A stretch of DNA of 64,000 nucleotides from an uncultured Eubacteriales bacterium. Its GTDB lineage: Bacteria > Bacillota > Clostridia > Christensenellales > QALW01. The first letter of the stretch is position 1. Every line of letters begins with the position of its first letter. The notes under the pieces were generated by a model, which was not told the DNA's origin, ran no database searches, and was given only the letters and a program-made list of their open reading frames with translations. Positions 31,194-41,521 of the stretch are shown here, one piece after another. The position numbers and the translations under genes were made by a program. The stretch covers positions 1-64,000 of the forward strand of contig URIR01000002.1 in assembly GCA_900547955.1 (NCBI GenBank). The letters are read 5' to 3'.

Positions 31194-33266
31194 TTAACCC
31201 AGCTCTACATAACTGGAGCAGGTAACGTATTTACCGCCGTTGATATTCGTGGTTATTTCAACGTAATAGCTGTACGCCTCCTCCGGAACACTACCCGTTA
31301 TAGTATTTCCTGAAATTGTACAGGGAACGGTTTTCCAGGTCTGGTCCATGGTAGTCGTACTGTTGCCCGGCTTCTGGCTATAAGTCATTTTTTCAGTAAT
31401 ATAATATATTTTAGCAGTAACACCCGACGCGCCGGAGGGCGTATTTATCTCTATGGAAACGTCCCGCCCGGCCGGCTCGTTTTTAAGCTGAGTAAGCCCG
31501 CCGCCGCCTTTTACAATCCAGTCCGCATAATAATAGCTTATAGCCTGCACCCAGCCGCTGCTATGGCTGTGATTCATATTATTTATCATAGCCAGCACAG
31601 TTTTATCCGTATGCTTTGTATCCAAATAGGATTTACTGTTGGAATTTATAGAGAAACAGTTATCGCTGTTCCAGCCCATCCAAAGCACGGGGAAATCTAT
31701 ATTATTAAATCTCTCCTGAGCGGACCAAACCGCCATGCTGGCCTCAGTATTAAAATTGGGGCCCATAAAGGAAAGCGCCTCTTCCAGATAACCGCTGCCG
31801 TAAATGGGAATCGCAAAAGCGTAACGGCTGTCATAGCCGATAGCCAAAGAGGTTATAACTCCGCCCCAGGAAATTCCCGTCACGCCTATTTTTGAGGAAT
31901 CCACCTTTTCGTCCGCACGCAGAATATTGTGCGCCAAAATAGTCTGAGCTACTGCATGATACATCCACTGCCGCTCAGCCTGGCTGCCCGCATCCTTCAT
32001 CCCGCTGTTATTTGGAGCGTTTGTATAACCCTCCTCGTCAAAATCTCCTGAAAGTCCATAGGTCCAGTAATTCGCCGGATCTGCTTCCCTGCCGGCAAGG
32101 CCCTTGCCCGCCTCTGACGGGAAATAGCCGGTATTATCCATAGCTATTGCAACATAGCCTCTGTCCGTCCATCGCTTTACCCATTCGGCATAGGCATGGC
32201 CCCCGCCTCCATGCAAAAGCACTATAGCCGGCGCTTTATTGGAGCTGCTCGCGCCCTCCGGATAGCCTATATACGCAAAGACCTTAGTTTTCTGGCCCCC
32301 TATTTCCACCCCGTCATAGGTAAGCGCTTTTATGTTAGACCAAGCATTAGCGCCCGAAGCGCTGCTTTTGGGGTCGTATTCAGGCATATAGGTTACGTTG
32401 GGAACAATTTCAAGCATAGCCGAAAGGCCTTCCTCCACCTCTTTTTTCACTTCTTCAAGCGTGAGCACCTCAGGACCGTTATATTCTCTTTGAACCCCGC
32501 TGGCCGAATCAGTAAGACATATATCATCCAAAACATAATATTCCATTCCTGAAGGAGCGGCTGGACGCATATCAAAATTAAAGCTTTCAGCCTTTGAAAT
32601 ATCATCTATAACCGGATTAGACCAATAGGGCAGCATTTCCTCCGCTACAGGAAAAGCCACCCATCCAGAAAAGCCTGAGGGAAGCTGAACATGGTCCTGC
32701 GCTCCCGTGCCGGCCGAATCGTCTGTCGCCGTTTTTAAAACCTCTCCGTCGCAGCGGGTAACTATAGCTTTTCCGGCGTTCATTGAGCCTTGTTTTCCAT
32801 CGCCCGTAAGTATCATGCCAATGCTAAGAGCACCCTCGCCCTGATTGGATACCCATATGCGAACGTATGCGTATTCATTTGCCTGAGCAAATTCTTCAGG
32901 CATAGCGGCAGAGAAATTCTGGCACCAGCAGCCTCCGTTATAATCCAGAAGCACCTGAAAGCCCTTGCCCGTATCAGTATTTTTATCCGATATGGCCGTC
33001 TCTGAAAGGGGTATATTAAAATTGCTCAGGTCCTGCTGAGCAAATACATCCGCCTCAGCATTTTCAAAATCAAACAGCATAAGGTCGTCCTCCGATGGTA
33101 AAATTGGGCCGGCCGTCTCGGTAGCCTGCGCTTCAGCTGTAGAAGACGCGGAACTATTTCCCGAAGCGGAAGCGCTGGCCGAGGGCTTAGAAGCGTCCTT
33201 GGCGCAGCCCGCGGCAATGGCCATAAGCATGCAAACGCATAAAATGACCACAAGAACCTTTTTCAT
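31194..33266 (-). CDS. Secreted lipoprotein with a carbohydrate-binding-like domain and an alpha/beta-hydrolase domain
   Basis: 690 residues from ATG at 33266, after GGAGGAG. The lipobox AIAAGC anchors it outside the membrane, followed by a Ser/Ala linker. Residues about 65 to 265 look like a beta-sandwich, perhaps a carbohydrate-binding module. The hydrolase (about 310 to 600) has LLHGGGGHAYAEWVKRW, the nucleophile elbow GISWGG and DDICL upstream. Similarity is to acetyl xylan esterase or PqaA-like proteins. A C-terminal beta domain (about 600 to 690) closes it. It is probably an esterase or peptidase acting on external polymers. Confidence 0.75.
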   Translation of the reverse strand: MKKVLVVILCVCMLMAIAAGCAKDASKPSASASASGNSSASSTAEAQATETAGPILPSEDDLMLFDFENAEADVFAQQDLSNFNIPLSETAISDKNTDTGKGFQVLLDYNGGCWCQNFSAAMPEEFAQANEYAYVRIWVSNQGEGALSIGMILTGDGKQGSMNAGKAIVTRCDGEVLKTATDDSAGTGAQDHVQLPSGFSGWVAFPVAEEMLPYWSNPVIDDISKAESFNFDMRPAAPSGMEYYVLDDICLTDSASGVQREYNGPEVLTLEEVKKEVEEGLSAMLEIVPNVTYMPEYDPKSSASGANAWSNIKALTYDGVEIGGQKTKVFAYIGYPEGASSSNKAPAIVLLHGGGGHAYAEWVKRWTDRGYVAIAMDNTGYFPSEAGKGLAGREADPANYWTYGLSGDFDEEGYTNAPNNSGMKDAGSQAERQWMYHAVAQTILAHNILRADEKVDSSKIGVTGISWGGVITSLAIGYDSRYAFAIPIYGSGYLEEALSFMGPNFNTEASMAVWSAQERFNNIDFPVLWMGWNSDNCFSINSNSKSYLDTKHTDKTVLAMINNMNHSHSSGWVQAISYYYADWIVKGGGGLTQLKNEPAGRDVSIEINTPSGASGVTAKIYYITEKMTYSQKPGNSTTTMDQTWKTVPCTISGNTITGSVPEEAYSYYVEITTNINGGKYVTCSSYVELG

Positions 33267-33576
33267 TGCACACTCCTCCAAATCATAATAATATATTTAT
33301 TAAATCACACACTAGCTTCAAAAAGAATAGACATAACTAACAATTTATAGCACGCAATTAACTATAAACTATAACTATAAATTAATATTCCGCATTTAAA
33401 AAAGCAGCCTGCCGGAGGCGGCATATAAGCGTTATTAATACATAGGGCGGTAATTATTCTGCACTTACGAATTTTGCATAACAAAAAATAAATTTTTATC
33501 ATTTTCCATCTCGACAAGCGCATAATAAAAATGCTATTATATAATAAAAGAATTTATAAGAAACGGAGGCGCTGAT
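33267..33576. promoter_or_regulatory. Divergent intergenic region with a plus-strand promoter
   Basis: A+T-rich gap between the lipoprotein gene and the cytidylate-kinase-like gene. TCGACA (33511-33516) and TATTAT (33535-33540), spacing 18, can serve the plus-strand gene. Nothing else is recognisable. Confidence 0.45.
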
Positions 33577-34200
33577 ATGAATAAAATTATAACCATTGCG
33601 CGGCAATTCGGCAGCGGAGGAAGGCTTATAGGCCGGGAGCTGGCTCAAAAGCTGAATATACCCTTTTTAGACAACGAGCTGATTACCCTGGCGGCAAAGG
33701 AAAGCGGCATGAGTCCCGAAGTGCTCAAAGGAGCGGACGAAAGAGTAACCAACAGTCTGCTTTACGGTCTGGCTATGGGCTATTTCCCGCCCGGCTACGG
33801 CTTCAGCACTCCCGAGCCCGGCGGACTGACTATTACCGACAATCTATTTATGATACAGGCGGGTATAATAGCTAAAAAAGCTAAAGAAGGTCCGTGCGTA
33901 ATAGTGGGAAGGTGCGCCGATTATGTCCTAAAAGAGGACAGCAACCGCGTTAGCATATTTATTTACGCCGATTTAAATGCAAGAGCAAAACGAGCTGTAG
34001 ATATTTATGGTCTTAAACCGGATAAAATAGAGGATGAAATAAGAAAGCGGGATAAAAAAAGAGGCAACTATTACAACTACTACACAAACAGAAGATGGGA
34101 TGACTTTCATAATTATCATTTGCTGCTGGACAGCTCTAAACTCGGAATAGAACAATCAGCCGACTTGATAATAAAGTACCTTGAGCTTTTGGAACAATAA
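33577..34200 (+). CDS. Cytidylate kinase-like family protein
   Basis: 207 residues. IARQFGSGGRLIGRELAQKL is the phosphate-binding loop typical of the CMP-kinase-like family (GSGG instead of GxxGSGK), followed by FLDNELITLAAKESG, IVGRCADYVLK and RDKKRGNYYNYYTNRRWDD. These proteins are widespread in Clostridia; the substrate is not established. ACGGAGG precedes ATG. Confidence 0.88.
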   Translation: MNKIITIARQFGSGGRLIGRELAQKLNIPFLDNELITLAAKESGMSPEVLKGADERVTNSLLYGLAMGYFPPGYGFSTPEPGGLTITDNLFMIQAGIIAKKAKEGPCVIVGRCADYVLKEDSNRVSIFIYADLNARAKRAVDIYGLKPDKIEDEIRKRDKKRGNYYNYYTNRRWDDFHNYHLLLDSSKLGIEQSADLIIKYLELLEQ

Positions 34201-34404
34201 CTTAGACAATGCAATATAGCGCAATGCGTTTTTGCCCAATGCCTGACGCATCCAGCTTGCCGCGCGGACTATAAAATACGCCCTCAATATATTTGCCCGC
34301 CTTTTACGGCCGTCAAGGGGCATTTTGAGCAAAAATCTACGAACGCAGCGCACACTTTCAAAGCTCCGGCTGGCAGCAACGAAATAAGCAAACCTCCTAA
34401 ATAA

Positions 34405-34440
34405 ACGCAGGCGCGCCCAATTAAAAAGGGCGCGCCCGCT
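34405..34440 (-). terminator. Inverted repeat after upp
   Basis: GGCGCGCCC (34410-34418) and GGGCGCGCC (34428-34436) pair perfectly around a T-rich loop; TTTATTT follows on the leftward strand. A diverged intergenic repeat similar to 19291-19340 occupies about 34200-34245. Confidence 0.5.
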
Positions 34441-34451
34441 TTTACTCAATA

Positions 34452-35563
<1,112 letters not shown>

Positions 35564-35737
35564 ATTCAAGCGCCTCCTAAACAATATTTTATTTAGTATA
35601 GCAAATAACGAAGGTTTTTGCAATATTAATTTTGCCCGATTTATTTAGGCAAAGAAAGCCGGCCAAGTTAATGATTTGTTCACATATATATGATATAATT
35701 TATTAGAGATATATACAAGAAAGGGGAACACGGAAAT

Positions 35738-37114
35738 ATGAATCAAAAAACATCGGCCGACTACTCCACCATAACCCCTAAAATCAGAGAGCTTGCCCAG
35801 ATAAGTATGGACAACAGCAATATAGATAAGGAGCTGTACGTCAAGCATCATGTTTACCGCGGGCTCCGCGACTTGGATGGAAACGGAGTACTCACGGGAC
35901 TTACCGAAATATCGGATATTGTTTCAAGCAAAATACAGGATGGGCAAAAGGTCTCCTGCGAGGGGGAATTATATTACCGCGGCATAAGCATTCAGGATAT
36001 AGTGAAGGGGTTTATTGCCGAAAAGAGATACGGTTTTGAAGAGGTTACTTATCTTCTGCTGTTCGGCAATCTTCCTACGCGCGACCAGCTCCAGGAATTC
36101 AGCGAGCTGCTCGCATATTACCGCACCCTGCCGACAGGCTTTGTCCGTGATATTATAATGAAGGCGCCCAGCAAGGATATGATGAATACCCTGGCGCGCT
36201 GCGTACTTACAATGTATTCCTACGACGCCAACGCGGACGATATAAGCATCCCCAACGTGCTTAGGCAGTGCCTTCAGCTTATAGCGCTTTTCCCGCTTTT
36301 TTCAGTTTACGGATATCAAGCATACAGCCACTATCACGACGGAAAAAGCCTGTTCATTCATCCGCCTGTACCCGAATTGTCTACGGCGGAGAATATTCTC
36401 TATACCTTAAGAGCAGACAGCTCGTATACTGAGCTGGAAGCCAAAATTTTGGATGTAGCGCTGGTACTGCATGCTGAACACGGCGGAGGCAACAACTCCA
36501 CCTTCACCACCCACGTCGTATCCTCCTCAGGCACCGATACATATTCCACCATAGCCGCCTCCCTGGGCTCCCTCAAAGGCCCTAAGCATGGAGGCGCCAA
36601 TATAAAGGTAGTACAAATGATAGAAGATATGAAAGCCTCCGTATCCGACTGGGAAGATGAAGAGGAAATAAAAGCCTACCTCAAGGCATTATTAAATAAG
36701 CAGGCGTTTGACCGCAGCGGCCTGATATACGGCATGGGCCACGCCGTTTACTCTCTTTCCGACCCAAGAGCAGATATTTTTAAAAGCTTTGTTAAAAGCC
36801 TATCTGAAGAAAAGGGCCTGTCCAAAGAATTTGCCCTCTATTCGCTGGTAGAGCGTTTAGCGCCCGAAGTAATATCCAAGGAGCGCAAAATCTACAAAGG
36901 AGTCAGCGCCAATATCGATTTTTACAGCGGCTTTGTTTACAGCATGCTTAATCTTCCTCTGGAGCTGTATACGCCTATATTTGCAGTTTCACGCATTGCC
37001 GGATGGAGTGCGCACCGCATTGAAGAGCTGGTGAACGCCGGAAAAATTATACGCCCCTCTTATATGAACGTTATGCCAAGGCGAGACTATATCCGTTTGG
37101 ACGAAAGAAAATAA
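35738..37114 (+). CDS. Citrate/2-methylcitrate synthase
   Basis: 458 residues. LYYRGISIQDIVKGF, EHGGGNNSTFTTHVVSSSG, LKGPKHGGANIKVVQMIEDM and YGMGHAVYSLSDPRAD contain the catalytic His and Asp region. A TATAAT lies near 35693. It stands alone; no other TCA gene is in the window, so it may serve glutamate synthesis. Assignment between citrate and methylcitrate is not certain. Confidence 0.92.
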   Translation: MNQKTSADYSTITPKIRELAQISMDNSNIDKELYVKHHVYRGLRDLDGNGVLTGLTEISDIVSSKIQDGQKVSCEGELYYRGISIQDIVKGFIAEKRYGFEEVTYLLLFGNLPTRDQLQEFSELLAYYRTLPTGFVRDIIMKAPSKDMMNTLARCVLTMYSYDANADDISIPNVLRQCLQLIALFPLFSVYGYQAYSHYHDGKSLFIHPPVPELSTAENILYTLRADSSYTELEAKILDVALVLHAEHGGGNNSTFTTHVVSSSGTDTYSTIAASLGSLKGPKHGGANIKVVQMIEDMKASVSDWEDEEEIKAYLKALLNKQAFDRSGLIYGMGHAVYSLSDPRADIFKSFVKSLSEEKGLSKEFALYSLVERLAPEVISKERKIYKGVSANIDFYSGFVYSMLNLPLELYTPIFAVSRIAGWSAHRIEELVNAGKIIRPSYMNVMPRRDYIRLDERK

Positions 37115-37132
37115 TAGTTTTAATTACGCCTC

Positions 37133-37314
37133 GGCAGGCGCTCAGACGCATTCAAGGCGGGGCGGCGCGAAGCCCGGCTTCGCCGGGCCAAGCCTGGGAT
37201 ATGCATATGGGAAAGCAAGCTTTCCCATATGCATATCCCAGGCTGAATTTTTGCTTCCATTATGGAAGCAAAAATTTCGCGCCGCCCCGCCTTGAATGCG
37301 TCTGAGCGCCTGCC
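37133..37314. repeat. Cloverleaf palindrome C2 (type II)
   Basis: Outer arms 37133-37170 and 37277-37314 are a perfect 38-bp inverted repeat. Inside are GCCCGGC/GCCGGGC (37172-37188), a perfect 25-bp stem capped by CAAG (37191-37244, cap region GAAAGCAAGCTTTC), and AATTTTTGCTTCCA/TGGAAGCAAAAATT (37246-37276). It lies 19 bp after the citrate synthase stop. Confidence 0.88.
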
Positions 37315-37445
37315 TGCCATTTGCTATAAAGCATCCGGCAGCTCCAAAATATATAAAAACAATTATCCCGTTACCTTTTCTTTTGGTCATACTTTGCCCC
37401 CTCAAATTATATATTTAAGTAAAAGACCAATAAGAGGGTGATTGT

Positions 37446-37697
37446 TTGAACTGCAGCGTCGAGGAACGCGCCATATTACTTGGCAACTACATAGCCGAAA
37501 ACAACGCGACCGTTCGTACTGCCGCAAATCAGTTTTCAGTTAGCAAAAGCACCGTACATAAAGACGTAACCTACAGACTCAGCAGAATTAATCCGCAGCT
37601 TTATGAGAGAGTAAAGCTGGTACTGGATACCAACAAAGCAGAAAGGCATCTCCGCGGCGGCCAGGCTACTCGAAAAAAATACAGAAATCAAAGCTAA
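37446..37697 (+). CDS. spoIIID: Sporulation transcription factor SpoIIID
   Basis: 83 residues. EERAILLGNYIAENNATVRT and AANQFSVSKSTVHKDVTYRL (HTH) match SpoIIID, the mother-cell regulator that acts with sigma-E. TTG at 37446 is the start preceded by AGAGGGTG; no in-frame ATG gives a complete protein. A clear sign of a spore former. Confidence 0.93.
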   Translation: MNCSVEERAILLGNYIAENNATVRTAANQFSVSKSTVHKDVTYRLSRINPQLYERVKLVLDTNKAERHLRGGQATRKKYRNQS

Positions 37698-37733
37698 CAG
37701 ACCATGCGCACCGCTCTTAAGAGCATAAAATAA

Positions 37734-37765
37734 ACACGGCTCAGGCTATAAGCCTGAGCCGTAAA
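37734..37765. terminator. Terminator of rnpB and possibly spoIIID
   Basis: ACGGCTCAGGC and GCCTGAGCCGT pair over 11 bp around TATAA. Leftward it is followed by GTTTATTTT, downstream of rnpB; rightward by AAAATTTAT. Confidence 0.75.
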
Positions 37766-37779
37766 ATTTATATAAAATT

Positions 37780-38106
37780 GAGACGGGCCTGTAAGCCGAG
37801 TTCTGTCGTGAATGACCATCTATCTATTCCCGCCGTTGCCGAACGGGCTTAAGCGATTACCTGGAAGCCGGCGGACAACCGTTAATGCTTCGCTATCAAT
37901 CTTGCTCCGGATGGGGTTTACAGGGCCTGCAAGTCGCCAAGCAGCCGGTGAGCTCTTACCTCGCCTTTCCACCCTTACCTGCAAAGGCAGGCGGTATATC
38001 TCTGTTGCACTCTCCTTGGAGTCGCCTCCACCGGATGTTATCCGGCATCCTGTCCTGCGGAGCTCGGACTTTCCTCGTATTTTCACCGCGGTCATTCGGC
38101 CCGCTC
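37780..38106 (-). ncRNA. rnpB: RNase P RNA, class A
   Basis: About 327 nt, read leftward. GAGGAAAGTCCG (conserved region I, 38077-38066), GGTAAGAGCTCACCGG of the P15 region, and CGACAGAACTCGGCTTAC near the 3' end are RNase P RNA landmarks. The 5' GAGCGGGCC pairs with 3' GGCCCGTCTC as helix P1. It starts five bases after the stop of the zinc-ribbon gene, so it may be processed from a longer transcript. Ends are approximate. Confidence 0.95.
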
Positions 38107-38110
38107 AATC

Positions 38111-38818
38111 TTATTCAACGTAAAGCAGCCTGGCGCAGTTTTCGCATTCCACAATTTCCTTGCCGCTGGAAACCTGCTTGGCCAGAGCGCTGGGAAGCTC
38201 CATATTGCATCCCGAACACTTAGTGCCCTCCAGTTTTGCCGTGGGCACTATCCTATGCTGCCGCAGATTTTTATATTTAGCCAGCAATTCGGGAGAAACA
38301 TCCTTTTCCGCTTCATCCCTTTTCCTGCGCGCCTCCTCAATATCCGGCATAGCCTGCTTAAGTCTTTTTTCATAGGCCTCCTTGCATTGAGCAAATTCAT
38401 CGCGCGCCTTTGCCGCGCGCTCAGTCATTTCCTTCAGCTTTTTTTCAGTCTGTTCCGCTGAAAGCAATATCCTTTTAACGCTCTCGGTAAGGCCCGCCGC
38501 CTTTTCAGAAAGCTTTTTAAGGCGCTTGCTCTCCTCGGCATATTGTTCAAGCTGTTCAAAGCCTCCCTGCACTCTGGCTCCGCATTGCTGTATTTCACTC
38601 ACCAGCTCGTCGCTCTGCTTCTGCAAAAGCAGCATATCCTGCTTGAGCTTCTGAAGCATTATTCCTAATTTTTTACGGCTGTCGTTAGCACTTTCAAATA
38701 TCTGCTTAAGCTGATTCGCCTTTTTACGCTCTTCGCAGTTTTTTACCTCTCTCTCCACTCTGTCCGCGTCGAGATCCAACGCCTGATAATCAAGCAGCTT
38801 TTTAAAATTCTGGGTCAT
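38111..38818 (-). CDS. Coiled-coil zinc-ribbon protein (DUF164/CdsZ type)
   Basis: 235 residues from ATG at 38818, after GGGAGG. A long coiled coil (about 15 to 180) precedes a C-terminal C4 ribbon, CSGC and CENC. This is the family commonly placed after nif3 in Firmicutes. Role unclear; probably nucleic-acid binding. It belongs to the dnaG-rpoD-trmK-nif3 operon. Confidence 0.87.
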   Translation of the reverse strand: MTQNFKKLLDYQALDLDADRVEREVKNCEERKKANQLKQIFESANDSRKKLGIMLQKLKQDMLLLQKQSDELVSEIQQCGARVQGGFEQLEQYAEESKRLKKLSEKAAGLTESVKRILLSAEQTEKKLKEMTERAAKARDEFAQCKEAYEKRLKQAMPDIEEARRKRDEAEKDVSPELLAKYKNLRQHRIVPTAKLEGTKCSGCNMELPSALAKQVSSGKEIVECENCARLLYVE

Positions 38819-38835
38819 AATATATACGCCTCCCG

Positions 38836-39642
38836 TTAATAGCTCTCTGAACAATAAGGGTCTATAAACCCGGCGTCCAAAACAGTTATTTTATATTGTA
38901 ACTCATTTAGCTCATTTTGTAAATGGCTAATAATGCGCGGAATTATTGGCTGCTCGGTATGGTAATGCCCTGCCTCTATACAGGAAACGCCCGCCGCCTT
39001 TAATTTCAGCATATCATGATATTTAAGCTCCCCCGTAAAAAACGTATCCGCGCCCGACGCAATAACTTCATCCGTCATTCCCGAGCCAGAACCGCTGCAA
39101 ACCGCTATTTTAGCCGCGCTGTCCTTTTGGCCGCGCGAATAGCGCACAAAGGAGGAATGAAGCGTTTTACCTATCCGGCCGGCCAGGCTCTTAAGCCCTT
39201 CGGGAGCTATGTTTCCAATACGGCAGCAGTAAACGGTCCTGCCATTAAGCATGCTTTGAGGATAAAAGCCCTCTACATCATGAAGTCCTATAAGCTCGCA
39301 CAAGCAGTCGTTCACTCCCCCTGCGCAGGCGTCCAGAGGGGTATGCGAGCTATAGAGAGCTATTCCCTCCCGCAGCAGCTTTAAAAGCAATTTCCCCTCA
39401 TAGCTTTGAGAGGTTACCTCAGAAAGAGGGCGAAATATAAGCGGATGATGGGTAATAATAAGCCCTGCTCCCTGCCGCGCGGCCATATCTATAACCTGTC
39501 CGCTAAGCTCCAGAGCGCAAAGCACCTTATCCGTCTCCGCTTCCATGCTCCCCGCCTGAAAGCCCGAATTATCAAAATCTGCCTGAGTACAGCTTGGAGC
39601 CAGCTTCTCCATTATATCCACTATTTTCCTTATTTTAACCAT
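38836..39642 (-). CDS. Nif3-like dinuclear metal centre protein
   Basis: 268 residues. QADFDNSGFQAGSMEAE, LIITHHPLIFRPLSEV and SHTPLDACAGGVNDCL contain the metal-binding residues; EAGHYHTEQPIIPRI is the C-terminal site. Hexameric; proposed GTP cyclohydrolase-like or nucleic-acid function. Overlaps trmK by 13 bases. Confidence 0.93.
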   Translation of the reverse strand: MVKIRKIVDIMEKLAPSCTQADFDNSGFQAGSMEAETDKVLCALELSGQVIDMAARQGAGLIITHHPLIFRPLSEVTSQSYEGKLLLKLLREGIALYSSHTPLDACAGGVNDCLCELIGLHDVEGFYPQSMLNGRTVYCCRIGNIAPEGLKSLAGRIGKTLHSSFVRYSRGQKDSAAKIAVCSGSGSGMTDEVIASGADTFFTGELKYHDMLKLKAAGVSCIEAGHYHTEQPIIPRIISHLQNELNELQYKITVLDAGFIDPYCSESY

Positions 39643-40334
39643 TTCAAGCCCTCCCTATAAAACTCCGCTTGTTTTTTCAGCTCGGTTCCCTCGTTCAGGC
39701 GCCCGCCCTTTTGCATCTGCTTAAGCGCTCTTTGACATACCTCCAGCCTATATTCCAAAAAACCTTTCATCTCGCAGTCCTGCCTAACCAGCGGCGCCCG
39801 CGGCACATATAAAAACATTCCCTTTTCAGGGCTGCGTTTAAGCCCGTCCCACCGGCATTTTATTATCTCGTAAAACCTGGTGCGGCCGTTATGCTCCCGA
39901 GCGATTCCCTCATCTAATATTTCAAAGCCCATATCCGGCAGCGCCCCTCTTAACCTATACGCCTCGCTCATGGGCTGAAGAATATACACGCTTTCGAGCA
40001 CATCGCCATTGTTCAGCATTCCAGCTATAGTTACGCCGCTCAGCCCGGCTATAACCACAGATTGAGCCTCGCCTTTACGCAGAACCTTTAAACCGTCTCC
40101 CTGCCGGAACTGCATTTTATTCTCTATATTCAGCCTGCGCGCTAAACTTCTGGCCTTATCCAAAGATTTTTCGCTTATATCCGCAGCTATTACGCTTTGA
40201 GCTATTCCGCTCTGAATTAAATACGCTCCCAGCCGTCCATGGTCGCAGCCTATATCCGCCGCGCATTGGCTCTTATCCAGCATGCCTGTTATTTTTTTCT
40301 GTCTCTCGGTAAGCCTGAGCAAAATATCCTCCAT
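39630..40334 (-). CDS. trmK: tRNA (adenine(22)-N1)-methyltransferase
   Basis: 234 residues. AADIGCDHGRLGAYLIQSG is the SAM site, followed by IAADISEKSLDKARSLA, VVIAGLSGVTIAGML (usually AGMGG) and LQPMSEAYRLR. Methylates A22 of bacterial tRNAs. Standard neighbour of rpoD in Firmicutes. Confidence 0.92.
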   Translation of the reverse strand: MEDILLRLTERQKKITGMLDKSQCAADIGCDHGRLGAYLIQSGIAQSVIAADISEKSLDKARSLARRLNIENKMQFRQGDGLKVLRKGEAQSVVIAGLSGVTIAGMLNNGDVLESVYILQPMSEAYRLRGALPDMGFEILDEGIAREHNGRTRFYEIIKCRWDGLKRSPEKGMFLYVPRAPLVRQDCEMKGFLEYRLEVCQRALKQMQKGGRLNEGTELKKQAEFYREGLKWLK

Positions 40335-40337
40335 AAA

Positions 40338-40370
40338 AAAACGCGGCCTATTTATAAAGCCGCGCGTTTA
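40338..40370 (-). terminator. Terminator between rpoD and trmK
   Basis: GCGCGGC and GGCCGCG pair around TTTATAAATA, followed leftward by seven T. It lies just after the rpoD stop, so trmK-nif3 may depend on read-through or a further promoter. Confidence 0.75.
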
Positions 40371-41504
40371 TCATTCAAGAAAATCCCTCAGCTTGCGGCT
40401 GCGGCTCGGATGCCGCAGTTTGCGCAGAGCCTTGGCCTCAATCTGTCTTATACGCTCGCGGGTAACGTTAAATTCCTTACCCACCTCCTCCAGAGTCCGC
40501 TGATGGCCGTCGTCAATGCCAAAACGCAGGCGCAGCACCTTTTCCTCGCGCGGGGTAAGGGTATTGAGCACATCCATAAGCTGCTCTTTTAAAAGGGTCG
40601 CCGTGGCCGCCTCAGCCGGCGCGGGAACGTCATCATCCGGAATAAAATCTCCCAGATGGCTGTCCTCCTCCTCGCCTATCGGAGTTTCCAGCGAAACGGG
40701 ATCCTGCGCTATTTTCATTATCTCCCGCACCTTTTCAGGAGAAACTCCCATTTCAGCAGCAATCTCGTCAGGCTGCGGGTCTCTGCCTAATTCCTGAAGC
40801 AGCTGGCGTTTTACTCGTGAAAGCTTATTAATGGTTTCAACCATATGCACCGGAATGCGTATAGTGCGCGCCTGGTCGGCAATAGCCCTGGTTATCGCCT
40901 GTCTAATCCACCAAGTCGCATAGGTGGAAAATTTATAGCCCTTTGTATAATCAAATTTTTCCACAGCCTTAATAAGGCCCAGATTGCCCTCCTGAATAAG
41001 GTCCAAAAACAGCATGCCCCGTCCTACGTATCTTTTAGCTATGCTCACCACAAGCCTTAAATTAGCCTCTGCTAATTTTTCCCGAGCCGATTCATCCCCG
41101 TTAGCTATACGTGTCGCTATCTCTACCTCCTGGTCGGCCGTAAGCAAGGAAATCTTGCCCATTTCCTTCAGGTACATGCGCACAGGGTCGTCTATGCTGA
41201 CTGAATCAGGGAGATTGGGTATAACCTCCGGCTGTGTTTCCAAAACCTCTATTATGTTATCCAATTCTGATATATCGTCGCTCGTTACTTTAATGCCCAG
41301 CTTTTCCAGCTCGTCATAAATACGCTCGGATATCTCCAAATCATATTCTACGCCCTCAAATAAATCTATTACCTCCGAATAAGTGAGCGCATTTTTAAGC
41401 GCGCCCTGGCGCACTTTATTATATACGTCTGCAATGCGCTTATTAACCTCTTCAGACAGGCCGTTATCCTTGAGCTTGTCCATTATATCCGTGCTTTCAT
41501 TCAT
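40371..41504 (-). CDS. rpoD: RNA polymerase primary sigma factor SigA
   Basis: 377 residues. Region 1.2 starts at [17 protein letters not shown]; regions 2.1 to 2.4 include [40 protein letters not shown] (-10 recognition). Region 4.2 is [20 protein letters not shown]. It follows dnaG by 17 bases. Confidence 0.98.
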   Translation of the reverse strand: MNESTDIMDKLKDNGLSEEVNKRIADVYNKVRQGALKNALTYSEVIDLFEGVEYDLEISERIYDELEKLGIKVTSDDISELDNIIEVLETQPEVIPNLPDSVSIDDPVRMYLKEMGKISLLTADQEVEIATRIANGDESAREKLAEANLRLVVSIAKRYVGRGMLFLDLIQEGNLGLIKAVEKFDYTKGYKFSTYATWWIRQAITRAIADQARTIRIPVHMVETINKLSRVKRQLLQELGRDPQPDEIAAEMGVSPEKVREIMKIAQDPVSLETPIGEEEDSHLGDFIPDDDVPAPAEAATATLLKEQLMDVLNTLTPREEKVLRLRFGIDDGHQRTLEEVGKEFNVTRERIRQIEAKALRKLRHPSRSRKLRDFLE

Positions 41505-41521
41505 TCAAACCCCTCCAAAAT

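Noticed and set aside
37142..37390. Minus-strand ORF beginning MTKRKGNGIIVFIYFG with a GGGGG-type ribosome site
   Set aside because: Only the first 23 or so residues look protein-like; the rest is cloverleaf C2 read as codons. It could be a tiny gene run into by the element, but the support is too thin.
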